From assembly GCA_016793445.1 (NCBI GenBank), contig JAEUME010000002.1:436501-500500 (forward strand): 64,000 nt of DNA, in the 5' to 3' direction. The translations under genes and the position numbers were made by a program. A model generated the notes under the pieces. It saw only the letters and a list, made by a program, of their open reading frames with translations, was not told the DNA's origin and did not search any database. Each line of letters opens with the position of its first letter. Positions within the stretch are counted from its first letter, which is position 1. This document shows positions 45,355 through 54,591 of this stretch, piece after piece. The DNA comes from Hyphomicrobium sp. Lineage in GTDB: Bacteria; Pseudomonadota; Alphaproteobacteria; Rhizobiales; Hyphomicrobiaceae.

Positions 45355-48300
45355 CTACTCCTTCGTGCCGACGCTGAGTGTGCCCGCATCGGTGCGTGCA
45401 TAGCGTTCCGGACGATACATGTCCTCCACCGTCGCGGCGGGGTGGACGAACGTTCCGGGTGTGACGGCCCGCACGATGTAGGCAAGGGTCGCGCTGACCG
45501 CAGGCTCGCCCGCAGCCGGAGCGTTGCTGTCAGATCCGCCCTCGCTGCTTGCGCTTTCGTCGCCTTCGGTGTCGCTCTCGTTGTTGTTCTGCGAGCCGCT
45601 TTCATTGGAGCTTGAGAAGTTGAACGCAGCAACGAAGCGATCGTCGCGGAACTCCGTGTGCTCGGGGGTCGTGGCGGACTTGACGAAGTCGAGTCCGTTG
45701 ATCGAGCCGCTCTCGACAAGACGCGGATTTTCGATCTCCATGCCTGCAGGCAGGCGATCGACGACCAGCACGCGGCCGCCAGCTTCCTGAGACGTGATCT
45801 TGAGCACCATGACGAAGCGGTCGTTCTGCTTCACATCTGTCTTGCCACCCGCGAGGCTCGCCATGTCGACCGGCTTGCCGTCGAGCGTGTAGGCCTTGCG
45901 CTCGATCCCGAAGCCCATCGAGACGGCAGGCTCGGGCGTCAGTGCCGCGCCGACGACGGAGATGACGGCATCCACGGCAGAGTCGCCGTTGTTGAAGATC
46001 GTAACGGGATGATCCTTCAGCGAGTCGGCCGTGAGGCTACGCATCACGGGCCCACTGACGGGAGCGCCATCGATCGAAAGCTTAGCGCCTTTGGCTTCGT
46101 CATTGAGCGCTTTGGCGGCGAGCAGCATCCACGCCTGTTCCTGCGTGGAGGTATAGCTGCGCGTTTCGTAGGCCCTGGCAATAACGTTCGCAAGCCTTGG
46201 CGTTTCGGCCTTCGCGATGCCGGTCTCAGTGGCGAGCGTTACCAGGGCCGCGCCGTCGCGCAACGTCGAGCCGTAGTCGGCCCGATAGGCCGTGTCGGGC
46301 GTCACCGTAGTCATTTGCGTCAGCGCGCTGGCGAACACACGTTCCGCCCGCTCCTTGTCGCCCATCATCGAGAGTGCGGCGCCCACTTGCGCCTTGGCAA
46401 GCGGCGTGGAGAAGCGCTCGATGCGCTCGTCCGCATAGTAACGCAGCTCGCCTACCGGTGCGCGCCCGTTGCGCGCCAGCACGTAGAGAGCGTAGGCGCG
46501 ATCCTCACCGCCTGACTGGAAATCTTCCGCATAGGCAAGGAAGTTCTGCAGACGGTCGAGGCCGTTGTTGAAGCCTTGCGTCTTAACAGTGTAGCCGGCC
46601 TCCTTGGCGCGCGTCAGGAAGTCCATGACGTAGCCCGTCAGCCACAGGTCACCCGAGGAGGGACCCCACACGCCGAACGCGCCGGAGCTGTCCTGCATCT
46701 CGAAGACGCGGTCGACCGCGGCCTGCACGCGCTCACGCAGTGCCTTGTCCTCGGCCATTCCCATCTGAGACGCGACGGCATTGACATAGACCAGCGGCAG
46801 AGCACGCGACACTGTCTGCTCGGCGCAGCCGTAAGGATAGCGGTCGAGCTGCGTCAGAAGAGTCGGAACATCGAGACGCGCGGCGGGGCCAACCGAGATG
46901 TTCACCCGTGTGCGTGACGCGATCAGATCGCGGACCAGATCGGAGGTAATGGTCATCTTTCCGGTTCCCGCCTTGAGCGACGAGATGGTCGTGCGCTTGA
47001 TGTCGCCAGCAGGCGGCAGAACTTCAAACGTCATCTCGCGCTTGAGAGTGATGTCGCCGGGACCGGTGACGGTTGCTTTCAGCGTCACCGGGCCGACATC
47101 GGTCGGGCTGAAGGCTATCTTCTGGAACGTTTTTGCGCCGGTCTTGAGGGCAACGTCACGCTCGGTCAGAATGGTCAACCGCTCCGCGGTGTCGTCGCCT
47201 TGTTTTTGCGCAAGTCCGATTCTGTAGGTTCCGTCCGCGCCTTCGACGTTGTGCACGTCGAAACCCAGCTGTACCTCGTCACCAAGAGTAAGGAAGCGCG
47301 GCGCGGCCACCGTGAGCGCCACGGCATCACGCACGATCAAGTCGCCGGCGGCGTGTCCCACTTTGTCCGCCGTCCAGGCCACTGTCATCACGCGCACCGT
47401 GCCGTTGAAGTCCGGCAGCTCGAAATCGACGTTGGCCGTGCCGTCGTCACGCACCTTCACGATGCCAGAGTAGAGCGACAGAACGGTCTCGACGGTCGGG
47501 TTGCCTTGCATGGCAGGACCTGATGCGTCGCCTCCCGAGCGCAGCTTGCCGCGTTCTGCACGCATGCCGTCGATGAGCCGGCCGTAGAAATCGCGGATCT
47601 CGTAGCCGAGCTTCGACTGGGCGTTGAACCACTTCTCCGGCGCGGGGCTTTCAAAGCGCGTGAGGTTGAGCACGCCAAGATCGACAGCCGCCACCGTGAT
47701 GCGCGCATCCTCGCCGGGCTTGAGACCCTCGACCTTGACCGGCACCGTGAGCTTGGCCGCCGACTTGACCTTCTCGGGCAGCGTCATGGCGATCTTGAGT
47801 TCGTTGCCGGCCTGATCGAGTGCGAGCCATTTCACACCGATGGCGCGACCGGGCATCCGCTTGGCGCTTTCGTCGATCGGGCGGTAAAGCACCGCCGTAA
47901 CGTAAGCACCCGGACCCCAGCCTTCTGTGACCGGGATATCGATCTCTCCACCGCCCTTGGCGATATCGGCTTGCGCGATGAGATGCACACCAGAGCCCAG
48001 CACCGCGATCAGCGCTTTGCCGCCGAGCTTGGAGGCGATGCGCAGCTTTGCGGTATCGCCGGCGCGGTAGGTCTCCTTGTCGAGCGCCAGCTCCAACTGC
48101 TCGGGGCTGTCGACGGTTTCACCCGAAGTGTACCAGCCGGAGCTGAACAGGAAGCCCGACGCAGGTCCGTTGGGATCGGCAGAGGTCACATCGAGGCGGT
48201 AGCGTCCCCACGGCAATTTCTGCGAGATGCGCGCCGGCGTGTCCGCGGCCGTGTCCAGGCTGCCGTTGGCTATCTTGCGCTTCAGCGTCACCGCTTCGTA

Positions 48301-50724
48301 GGTCCAGCCGCCGTCGCGGCGATACCACTGCCAGTTGGTGTCGAGACGCGTCAGCGTCCAGGCCAGACCATGGGCTGCGGCAGGCTTGCCGTCCTTGCCG
48401 GCGACGATGACGTCGAACGAGGCGGTTTCGTCCTCGGGCGCCATGGTGCCTTCGAACGACGGCTTGATGCCGATCCGCTCGGATTTCATGTCAACCGGCA
48501 CGGTGAGCGTGCGCTCGATGGTGCGTCCGCCCTGCTCGCGCAGCTTCACGATGAGCTGAGCTTCGAGCGGCTTGTCGGTCTTGGGGATGGCGGGCAGCGT
48601 GACGGGAATCACCGCCTTGCCATCCGCTCCGGTGATGAGGTTCGCTGGCAGCGCGCTGCGGACCGCATTGACGAGCTCGTCAGCCTGGCCGAACGAATAG
48701 CCTGCAAATCCGGGCACATCCTTGCCAGAGGGTTTGACAACGATCTCACCTTCAAGTCCGAGGCTGGCGGCGGGTGGTCCATAGAGGTACTTGCCCGAAA
48801 CATTGATAGTGCCTTGCTCCTCTGGCGACAGCGCGGGCGATGCCGAGGTAAGCGTCATGTCGAGCCGTTCAGGCACGAAGTCCTCAACCAGGAAGGCGCG
48901 TTCGGCGATGGCCGGCTGCTGGGGATCGGTATGCAGCCACAGCCGCCACGTGCCGGTCATTGCGGACTTGGCAAGTTGAAGAATGTGCGAACGTCCCCCC
49001 AGGCCCTGGTCGTTGAGCACGATGCGCGCGTGCTCCACGCCGTCGGGCCGTTGCACGATGAGCGTTGTTGGAATTGCGGAAGACTTGCCTTTGGAATCGC
49101 GCACGAGCGCGGATACGGCGACTTCCTCCCCGCCGCGGTAGACGCCGCGCTCGGTGTAGACATAGGCGTCGATCGGGCCCGGAGCTTCGCGACCCTTCAC
49201 ACCGCGGTCGGACAGATCGAAGGCATTGGCCGTGAGATCAAGGAAAGCGTACTGGCCCTCGCCCTTTTCAGCGACGAGCACGGCAGGCGCCACACCGCCG
49301 TCACCCTTGGCGACGGCCGCGTCGAATTTCGCATAGCCTTTGTCGTCCGTGGTGGCCGTTGCCAGCACCTCGTTGTTGCGGGCAACGAGCTTCACCGTGC
49401 TGCCGGCGATGGGGGTAGTGTCCACGATGGAGCGCACGAAGGCATGAACGCCGTCGGATCCCGAGAAGGCGGTGAGCCCAAGATCGGAAACGATGAACCA
49501 CTGCGTTGCGCGGTTGTCGTCGTTCTTGGATTTCTCGGATGGCTTGGCGACCATCACATAGGCACCGGGTTCGAGCTTGCCCGTTACGTCAGTGATCGGA
49601 ACGGCTGTCGTTACCTCCTCGTTGAGCTTTGAGGCGATATCCATCGAGCCGGAATAGACCTTGATGCCGGTGCGGTCGCGGATGTTGTCGACTTCCCAGC
49701 TCGAAAGCTGGCGCTGGAAATCGCCTGATTGCAGAAGCGTGGCGAGGCTGCGGTCGCCGATGCGATAGACGTCGACCTCGATCTTGCCGGTGTTGGTGGT
49801 GACAACAGGGATGCCTTGCTGGCCGCGGCTTGGCAGCACGTAGGATTTACCCGTGAAGCGCACGAACGCGGATCGATCGGGAATGTAGACGGCGAGATCG
49901 GCGGACTTGGTCAGGTTTTCACCCACCGCGGAAGGAAGTCCGGCGCGCAGTTGTACCTGATAACGCTCACCATGCTTCAAGCCCTCGATGCAGAGCTGCT
50001 TGCCTTCCTGGACGAGGTTTTGCGGGTCCTTGCCGTTTATGGATACGAATTTGCTGACGTCGCCTTGGGTACGGGACAGATCTTCGGAGAACTGCAGGCA
50101 GAGCCGGGGAGGCGTGGTCTCGTTGTCAGCCTTGTAGTCGGTCATGCGGAAGCCATGCTCGGCGCGCAGGCGATCATAGGCCTCGCGTACGGGCTGGCTG
50201 TCGGCAAGCTCCATGCTCATCTTCAGCGCGTCGATCGCGGGACGCCAATAGGAGCGGCGCTCGAGCGCCTGGCCGAGGACAAAGAGCGCATTGGCTTTTT
50301 GCGTGTTGCTGGTCGCGAGCTGGTAGCCGCGATAGGCGGCGCCTGAGGCATGAACCGGGAAATCGTAGCGCTCCGAGCCCTTTTCAGGGTCAGGCTTGAT
50401 GGCGAGCAGGGCTTCCGCCAGACGTGTCCAGGCGTCGGAATCCTTCATGTCGGCGGCGACTGCGCTGGCCAGAAAACGGGAGGCGGCGCGCGGATCGGCG
50501 CTAAGAACCTTGGCCGCTTCACCCTTCAAGCTGGCGGCCGTCTTGCCTTCGGATTTCCAGTTGTCCTTGAGGAACGTCTCGTACCGCTTGGCATCGGCCG
50601 CAACGCCCTCATGGGCGAACACCGTTTCGGCGGAGAACGCCGCAGTTGCGGTCAACGCGGCGGAGGCGGCTAGCCCGGCCGCCGTCAGCGCGGAGAGAAA
50701 AGCGAGGCGCGAGAAATATTGCAT
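45355..50724 (-). CDS. Bacterial alpha-2-macroglobulin with thioester motif
   Basis: This 1789-aa secreted protein traps proteases and is thought to guard the periplasm after envelope breach. It has an N-terminal signal peptide (FLSALTAAGLAASAALTATA) and MG-type domains through the middle. The thioester motif Cys1300-Ala-Glu-Gln1303 lies in RYPYGCAEQTVSRALP. The thioester-containing helical domain and a C-terminal receptor-like domain follow. A Ser/Asn/Glu-rich insertion sits near 1700-1745 (SSSNESGSQNNNESDTEGDE). The ATG at 50722-50724 has GGGTGG before it; longer in-frame extensions are unlikely. Forms an operon with pbpC. Confidence 0.95.
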   Translation of the reverse strand: MQYFSRLAFLSALTAAGLAASAALTATAAFSAETVFAHEGVAADAKRYETFLKDNWKSEGKTAASLKGEAAKVLSADPRAASRFLASAVAADMKDSDAWTRLAEALLAIKPDPEKGSERYDFPVHASGAAYRGYQLATSNTQKANALFVLGQALERRSYWRPAIDALKMSMELADSQPVREAYDRLRAEHGFRMTDYKADNETTPPRLCLQFSEDLSRTQGDVSKFVSINGKDPQNLVQEGKQLCIEGLKHGERYQVQLRAGLPSAVGENLTKSADLAVYIPDRSAFVRFTGKSYVLPSRGQQGIPVVTTNTGKIEVDVYRIGDRSLATLLQSGDFQRQLSSWEVDNIRDRTGIKVYSGSMDIASKLNEEVTTAVPITDVTGKLEPGAYVMVAKPSEKSKNDDNRATQWFIVSDLGLTAFSGSDGVHAFVRSIVDTTPIAGSTVKLVARNNEVLATATTDDKGYAKFDAAVAKGDGGVAPAVLVAEKGEGQYAFLDLTANAFDLSDRGVKGREAPGPIDAYVYTERGVYRGGEEVAVSALVRDSKGKSSAIPTTLIVQRPDGVEHARIVLNDQGLGGRSHILQLAKSAMTGTWRLWLHTDPQQPAIAERAFLVEDFVPERLDMTLTSASPALSPEEQGTINVSGKYLYGPPAASLGLEGEIVVKPSGKDVPGFAGYSFGQADELVNAVRSALPANLITGADGKAVIPVTLPAIPKTDKPLEAQLIVKLREQGGRTIERTLTVPVDMKSERIGIKPSFEGTMAPEDETASFDVIVAGKDGKPAAAHGLAWTLTRLDTNWQWYRRDGGWTYEAVTLKRKIANGSLDTAADTPARISQKLPWGRYRLDVTSADPNGPASGFLFSSGWYTSGETVDSPEQLELALDKETYRAGDTAKLRIASKLGGKALIAVLGSGVHLIAQADIAKGGGEIDIPVTEGWGPGAYVTAVLYRPIDESAKRMPGRAIGVKWLALDQAGNELKIAMTLPEKVKSAAKLTVPVKVEGLKPGEDARITVAAVDLGVLNLTRFESPAPEKWFNAQSKLGYEIRDFYGRLIDGMRAERGKLRSGGDASGPAMQGNPTVETVLSLYSGIVKVRDDGTANVDFELPDFNGTVRVMTVAWTADKVGHAAGDLIVRDAVALTVAAPRFLTLGDEVQLGFDVHNVEGADGTYRIGLAQKQGDDTAERLTILTERDVALKTGAKTFQKIAFSPTDVGPVTLKATVTGPGDITLKREMTFEVLPPAGDIKRTTISSLKAGTGKMTITSDLVRDLIASRTRVNISVGPAARLDVPTLLTQLDRYPYGCAEQTVSRALPLVYVNAVASQMGMAEDKALRERVQAAVDRVFEMQDSSGAFGVWGPSSGDLWLTGYVMDFLTRAKEAGYTVKTQGFNNGLDRLQNFLAYAEDFQSGGEDRAYALYVLARNGRAPVGELRYYADERIERFSTPLAKAQVGAALSMMGDKERAERVFASALTQMTTVTPDTAYRADYGSTLRDGAALVTLATETGIAKAETPRLANVIARAYETRSYTSTQEQAWMLLAAKALNDEAKGAKLSIDGAPVSGPVMRSLTADSLKDHPVTIFNNGDSAVDAVISVVGAALTPEPAVSMGFGIERKAYTLDGKPVDMASLAGGKTDVKQNDRFVMVLKITSQEAGGRVLVVDRLPAGMEIENPRLVESGSINGLDFVKSATTPEHTEFRDDRFVAAFNFSSSNESGSQNNNESDTEGDESASSEGGSDSNAPAAGEPAVSATLAYIVRAVTPGTFVHPAATVEDMYRPERYARTDAGTLSVGTKE

Positions 50725-50996
50725 GGTGCCACCCTGGAAGAATTGGAACCGCGCGAACGATTGCGCGCGAGCCGTGAGCGTATGGCGGAAAGTATCGCGT
50801 GCGAGGCTTGCAATCATAAGCCTAATAAGGGCGAAAGCCCGAACGGCGGCGGCAATTAACGTATTGCGGGGATTTCCGCTTTCATGCCGGGTTTTTCCGC
50901 CGATGCAGTGCGAAGGGCGCGCGGCGGGCCCATACGAAAACAGCGGGGAAGTTGTCCCCGCCGTTTGCAAGTCTTAACACGCGACTGCGACTGCTG

Positions 50997-51584
50997 TTAG
51001 CGGCGCGTCACCGGATGGGCCTGAGAAGCGGCCCCTTCTCCGAAGGAGCCAGCAACCATCATCTGAGGTGCAAGAGGGCGCAGCCGGCGCACGGCCTGCG
51101 CGGTGGCCCACAGGCGGTTGAAGGAAGTGACTGCGTGGCTCGTCGCCTCGGGGTTGTCATGATGGAACAGCTCGAAGGCGTCGCGTTTTGCCGGATCGCG
51201 GCGCATGCAGTCGCCGAGCCACATGATGTTGGCGCTTAGAACCATCTGCTCGTGTGCGGAGGTAAAGCGCGGATCGGCCAGCACGCGAATGTCAGCGTTG
51301 CTCATGTCCAGAATGGAGGGGCGGCCGGGCTCTTCGGTGAAGGCGTCGAGATCCAGCAGGACCGCGGTCAGGCTGATGTTGGCGCCGGTCAATTCCGTGG
51401 CCATGGAGGCGACGGCACGTGCCACCGGGCTGTCGGGTGCGCGTGCAAGAAGCGTGATGCAGGCCGGGGCGGTGTCTCCTGATGCACGGCGCACGACCAG
51501 CGCCGTAGCGACAAATTCCCTGAGCTTGGCTTCCCTCTCTTCGCGGCCAATGTTCTGGAGACGCGGGGAAGTCGCAAGGCGCAT
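50997..51584 (-). CDS. Hypothetical protein
   Basis: This 195-aa soluble protein starts MRLATSPRLQNIGREEREAK. It contains a Rossmann-like alternation (TAPACITLLARAPDSPVARAVA, ISLTAVLLDLD) and ADIRVLADPRFTSAHEQMV, then ILWLGDCMRRDPAKRD-type text (read NIMWLGDCMRRDPAKRD). The motif set recalls a GNAT or phospholipase-like fold only loosely, so no family is claimed. The ATG at 51582-51584 follows a strong GAGGA site. The reading frame remains open upstream to 51665. It precedes the alpha-2-macroglobulin gene by 272 bp on the same strand. Confidence 0.8.
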   Translation of the reverse strand: MRLATSPRLQNIGREEREAKLREFVATALVVRRASGDTAPACITLLARAPDSPVARAVASMATELTGANISLTAVLLDLDAFTEEPGRPSILDMSNADIRVLADPRFTSAHEQMVLSANIMWLGDCMRRDPAKRDAFELFHHDNPEATSHAVTSFNRLWATAQAVRRLRPLAPQMMVAGSFGEGAASQAHPVTRR

Positions 51585-51749
51585 GTGAAATTCCTCAAAT
51601 AACCAGACGCGAGACGATCGATCCTGCGTAGCTGGGGCATGTTGTACGCCCCCATTAAGACGCAAGACTGTTAAGGGAGGGTTGCGGAGCGCAGCGAATG
51701 CGCACAGTGCCCGAAATCAGATCTCATAGCCTCAGACCTATTGAAACCG

Positions 51750-54470
51750 TTACTCAGCAGCCGGTGGCGGCGCCATCCTGCCGATGAACGCGAGATCGCG
51801 CTGCGTCAGCTCACCGGCTTTCAGCTCCTCGACTTCGATCTCCTCGAGTTCATCTTCGGGAACCCATTGCAACATTGGACTGTCGGCTTTCGGGGGCCCC
51901 GCCGCCGGCGGGAGAAGCGAGGTTTGCGCTGGTGCACGAACTGCCTCCATGCAGGCTTCGGGCTTGCCCGTGGCTACCGCAGCCGCCTTGGACATCGCCG
52001 CCTTGAGAGAACCGGCGACCATCGCTTCCGCCACCGGAATGGAGAAGGTTGCCGTCTCGCGCGCGAGCGTCACGTCAACTTTGTCGGCATGAGGAACGGG
52101 AGGCGGCGTTGTCTGCCCTCCAGTGGCCCCCTGCATGCTGGCGTTGGAAGGCGCTTTCACGGTCACTTCGGCCTCTTGCTCGACGCGCGCGGGGGCCCGC
52201 GGAATGCGCGGCGCTTGCGGAGGCGCCGGCTCGATGACGGGAGGCTCGTCGAGGGGCGCGCGCGAGGACGCCGCTGCAAACGGCGCATACGGGCCGAAGC
52301 GCGCGGCGTGCTCGGCATCGACGTGAGCAGCCGATGCAGCATGAGGTTTCCGGGGCTCGAATTGGGCCACATTGGCAGGCGCCGCAGCGCCCGTTTCAGA
52401 CACGCTCGATCGCATCATCCCTAGCCCAGGCATTGGCCTGCCGGAGGCCGTTCGTTCAGTCGTGACGTCTTGCGCGCCGAGCCGCGACGCTGGAGCGTCG
52501 AAAGTTGGCTCCCTGGGTTCCGGCCTTGGTTCAGGCGCAAAGCGCGGCATCCGGTAAGGCGTAGGCCGAGCCGATGCGGCAGGTACCGCTGCGGCGGCAC
52601 CGCCGGGCATCGGTCCACGTGGGCTTGTTATGGGCTGAGTCAAAACCGGGCCTTGCGGGGGCATCGGCTCGCGGGGGGCGGCGCTGATTGCAACGGTCTC
52701 GGCCCCGGTCATTTGAGGATGTGGCGCTTGACGTGAGCGCAGGTGCGCGCCCGGGAACACGCGCTTTTCATTTTCGGCGCGCTTGGCCGCGCCCATGATG
52801 GCGCCCAAGATGATGTCCGACCATGCGCCGTCGGTGAATTTATAGACGCGGAACGCCTCTGACCCGGCAAACTTCGAGCCCTGCCGCGCCAGCCGCTTCT
52901 GAATGCGGCCCGTGGTCGGCAGCAGCGTGCGCTTGAAGATGCGCTCCTTCTCGAAGCTGGCAAACAGATTGGCGAGAAGCTGCGCCTCGAGCCGCAAAAC
53001 CTCACGCTCGGCCGGATTGAGACGGGGGGGCGCGTCAAGCGGAACGGCGACGTAGTAGTCTCCGTTCATATCGAAGACGACGTGGCGGAAGATCTCGAAA
53101 TTCTTGCGGACCTCCTCGTCGCCGTGGATGTCCTTGAAGCGCGAGAGAATGTCGATGACGGGGCCGCGCTCGGCCGCCCGCATCTTGGGCACCAGACCGG
53201 AGAGCCGGCTGCGCGGTGCTTGCACCATGGATACAAGGAACAGGCACAAATCGACGAACAGCGCCACGGCGAGAGGGACATAATCGCGCTTGGAGAGTCC
53301 GCCTTGCTCGACGGACCATTTCGCGGTGTTCGCGGAGGGCGCCTCAACCGACTGGATTGCCTTCTTCTGCAGATCGCGCAGTTCGTCGGCAGACGGCGGC
53401 AGCTTGAATGACATTGCCCCTAAGAGCGTCGCCGTTAGACGGCGGAACGCCTCGATCGTCGCTTCCGAGCCCTCGACGACCGCGATCTGCGGTTTCTCAA
53501 GCTCGGGCAGCTGGTCGATCGCCTTGACGACGCCGCGCAGCGCGGTCTGAAGCTGGACGTCGGGGCACGCGATGGTTCCGCCCCGGCTGTCGGGGAACGT
53601 TGTACGCTCGGCGCGGTCGGCGAGATCGTTGCGGATCTGCTTTAGCTGTGGATCGGTGCGAAACGCATTGAAGCCCGTCACCGTCATATCGAGCTTACGC
53701 GACAAGGTGCGCATGAACTCGTTTCGGGTCCCGCTCTTGGCGTCTATGGTTGTGGGGTCGTCCGACACGATGCGGATCATGTCGTTGTTCAACGCGGAAA
53801 GCTCGGTGTTGACCGTGCCGATGCGGCCCTTGACGAAATCGGAGGAGAACTGGAAGCGCTGAGCGTCTTCCTCGCGCATCTTACGGCGCGGGCCATCGCC
53901 CGGCCGCGAGTTGGGGCAAGAGGTGCCTTTGGTGCGCTCCAGCTCGGCTTTCTCGCCGGAGACTTGCGTCAGCTGAACAAGAGTGGCCTGCAACTGCTCA
54001 AGACGTGTGGAAGCCGCATGCAGAGAGCTTTGCACTTGTCCCACCGCACTCTCCGCGGAACGCGAGGCTTCGCCGCGGCTCTCCAGCACCTTCCAGTAAA
54101 AGCCGAAGCCGAAGCCGACGGAAATCAGCGACAGAAACACGTAGCCGAATGCGTACAAAGTCTTCGTGACGAAGGCATGAGGTCTGAAGATCTGGTCGAG
54201 CAGCCAGATGATCATGATCATCAGCATGGCGACCGAGAAGCCGATGATGATCTTATGGGTAAAGGGCAGATCGCCCATGTTGGCTTGGATGAGCTCGAGC
54301 ATGCCCACGTAGGTTGCGACCCACGATAGCCCGCCAAGTCCCGCGATCAGCACCGATCGCTTCCAGTCGCGCGGGCGTTTGTCAGCCGCCGGTGAGGAGA
54401 TCGTGCGCGCACCCGCACCCTCCAGGCTAGGAGGATCGCGGTTCAGATCGGAAGGTGTGTCCTGTCGCAT
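51750..54470 (-). CDS. Large unknown membrane protein with Pro-rich tail
   Basis: This 906-aa protein is of no recognised family. It has three N-terminal membrane helices (about 39-61, 73-94, 104-126) and then a large periplasmic-type region of about 270 residues with coiled-coil patches (LEQLQATLVQLTQVSGEKAE). A fourth helix lies near 396-416. A folded cytosolic region (about 430-590) is followed by a disordered Pro/Ala-rich tail to the acidic C-terminus EDELEEIEVEELKAG. The gene follows the divergent PBP gene by 121 bp on the same strand, so a joint role in the cell wall is plausible but unproven. Confidence 0.8.
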   Translation of the reverse strand: MRQDTPSDLNRDPPSLEGAGARTISSPAADKRPRDWKRSVLIAGLGGLSWVATYVGMLELIQANMGDLPFTHKIIIGFSVAMLMIMIIWLLDQIFRPHAFVTKTLYAFGYVFLSLISVGFGFGFYWKVLESRGEASRSAESAVGQVQSSLHAASTRLEQLQATLVQLTQVSGEKAELERTKGTSCPNSRPGDGPRRKMREEDAQRFQFSSDFVKGRIGTVNTELSALNNDMIRIVSDDPTTIDAKSGTRNEFMRTLSRKLDMTVTGFNAFRTDPQLKQIRNDLADRAERTTFPDSRGGTIACPDVQLQTALRGVVKAIDQLPELEKPQIAVVEGSEATIEAFRRLTATLLGAMSFKLPPSADELRDLQKKAIQSVEAPSANTAKWSVEQGGLSKRDYVPLAVALFVDLCLFLVSMVQAPRSRLSGLVPKMRAAERGPVIDILSRFKDIHGDEEVRKNFEIFRHVVFDMNGDYYVAVPLDAPPRLNPAEREVLRLEAQLLANLFASFEKERIFKRTLLPTTGRIQKRLARQGSKFAGSEAFRVYKFTDGAWSDIILGAIMGAAKRAENEKRVFPGAHLRSRQAPHPQMTGAETVAISAAPREPMPPQGPVLTQPITSPRGPMPGGAAAAVPAASARPTPYRMPRFAPEPRPEPREPTFDAPASRLGAQDVTTERTASGRPMPGLGMMRSSVSETGAAAPANVAQFEPRKPHAASAAHVDAEHAARFGPYAPFAAASSRAPLDEPPVIEPAPPQAPRIPRAPARVEQEAEVTVKAPSNASMQGATGGQTTPPPVPHADKVDVTLARETATFSIPVAEAMVAGSLKAAMSKAAAVATGKPEACMEAVRAPAQTSLLPPAAGPPKADSPMLQWVPEDELEEIEVEELKAGELTQRDLAFIGRMAPPPAAE

Positions 54471-54591
54471 TGCATCCTACCCAGCAAAGGAAGCTTGGCT
54501 TGCGACAGTCTGAAAGCTTGGCGTGTTTTTGATGGTTGAACTTTGGCTCGGTCGTGGCAAATCGTGCGCATTGTGGACAAAGCGCGTCGGA

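Noticed and set aside
47971..49632. 553-codon open frame on the plus strand inside the alpha-2-macroglobulin gene
   Set aside because: It is antisense to a complete gene with conserved thioester; Arg/Gly/Ala-rich translation with no family features.
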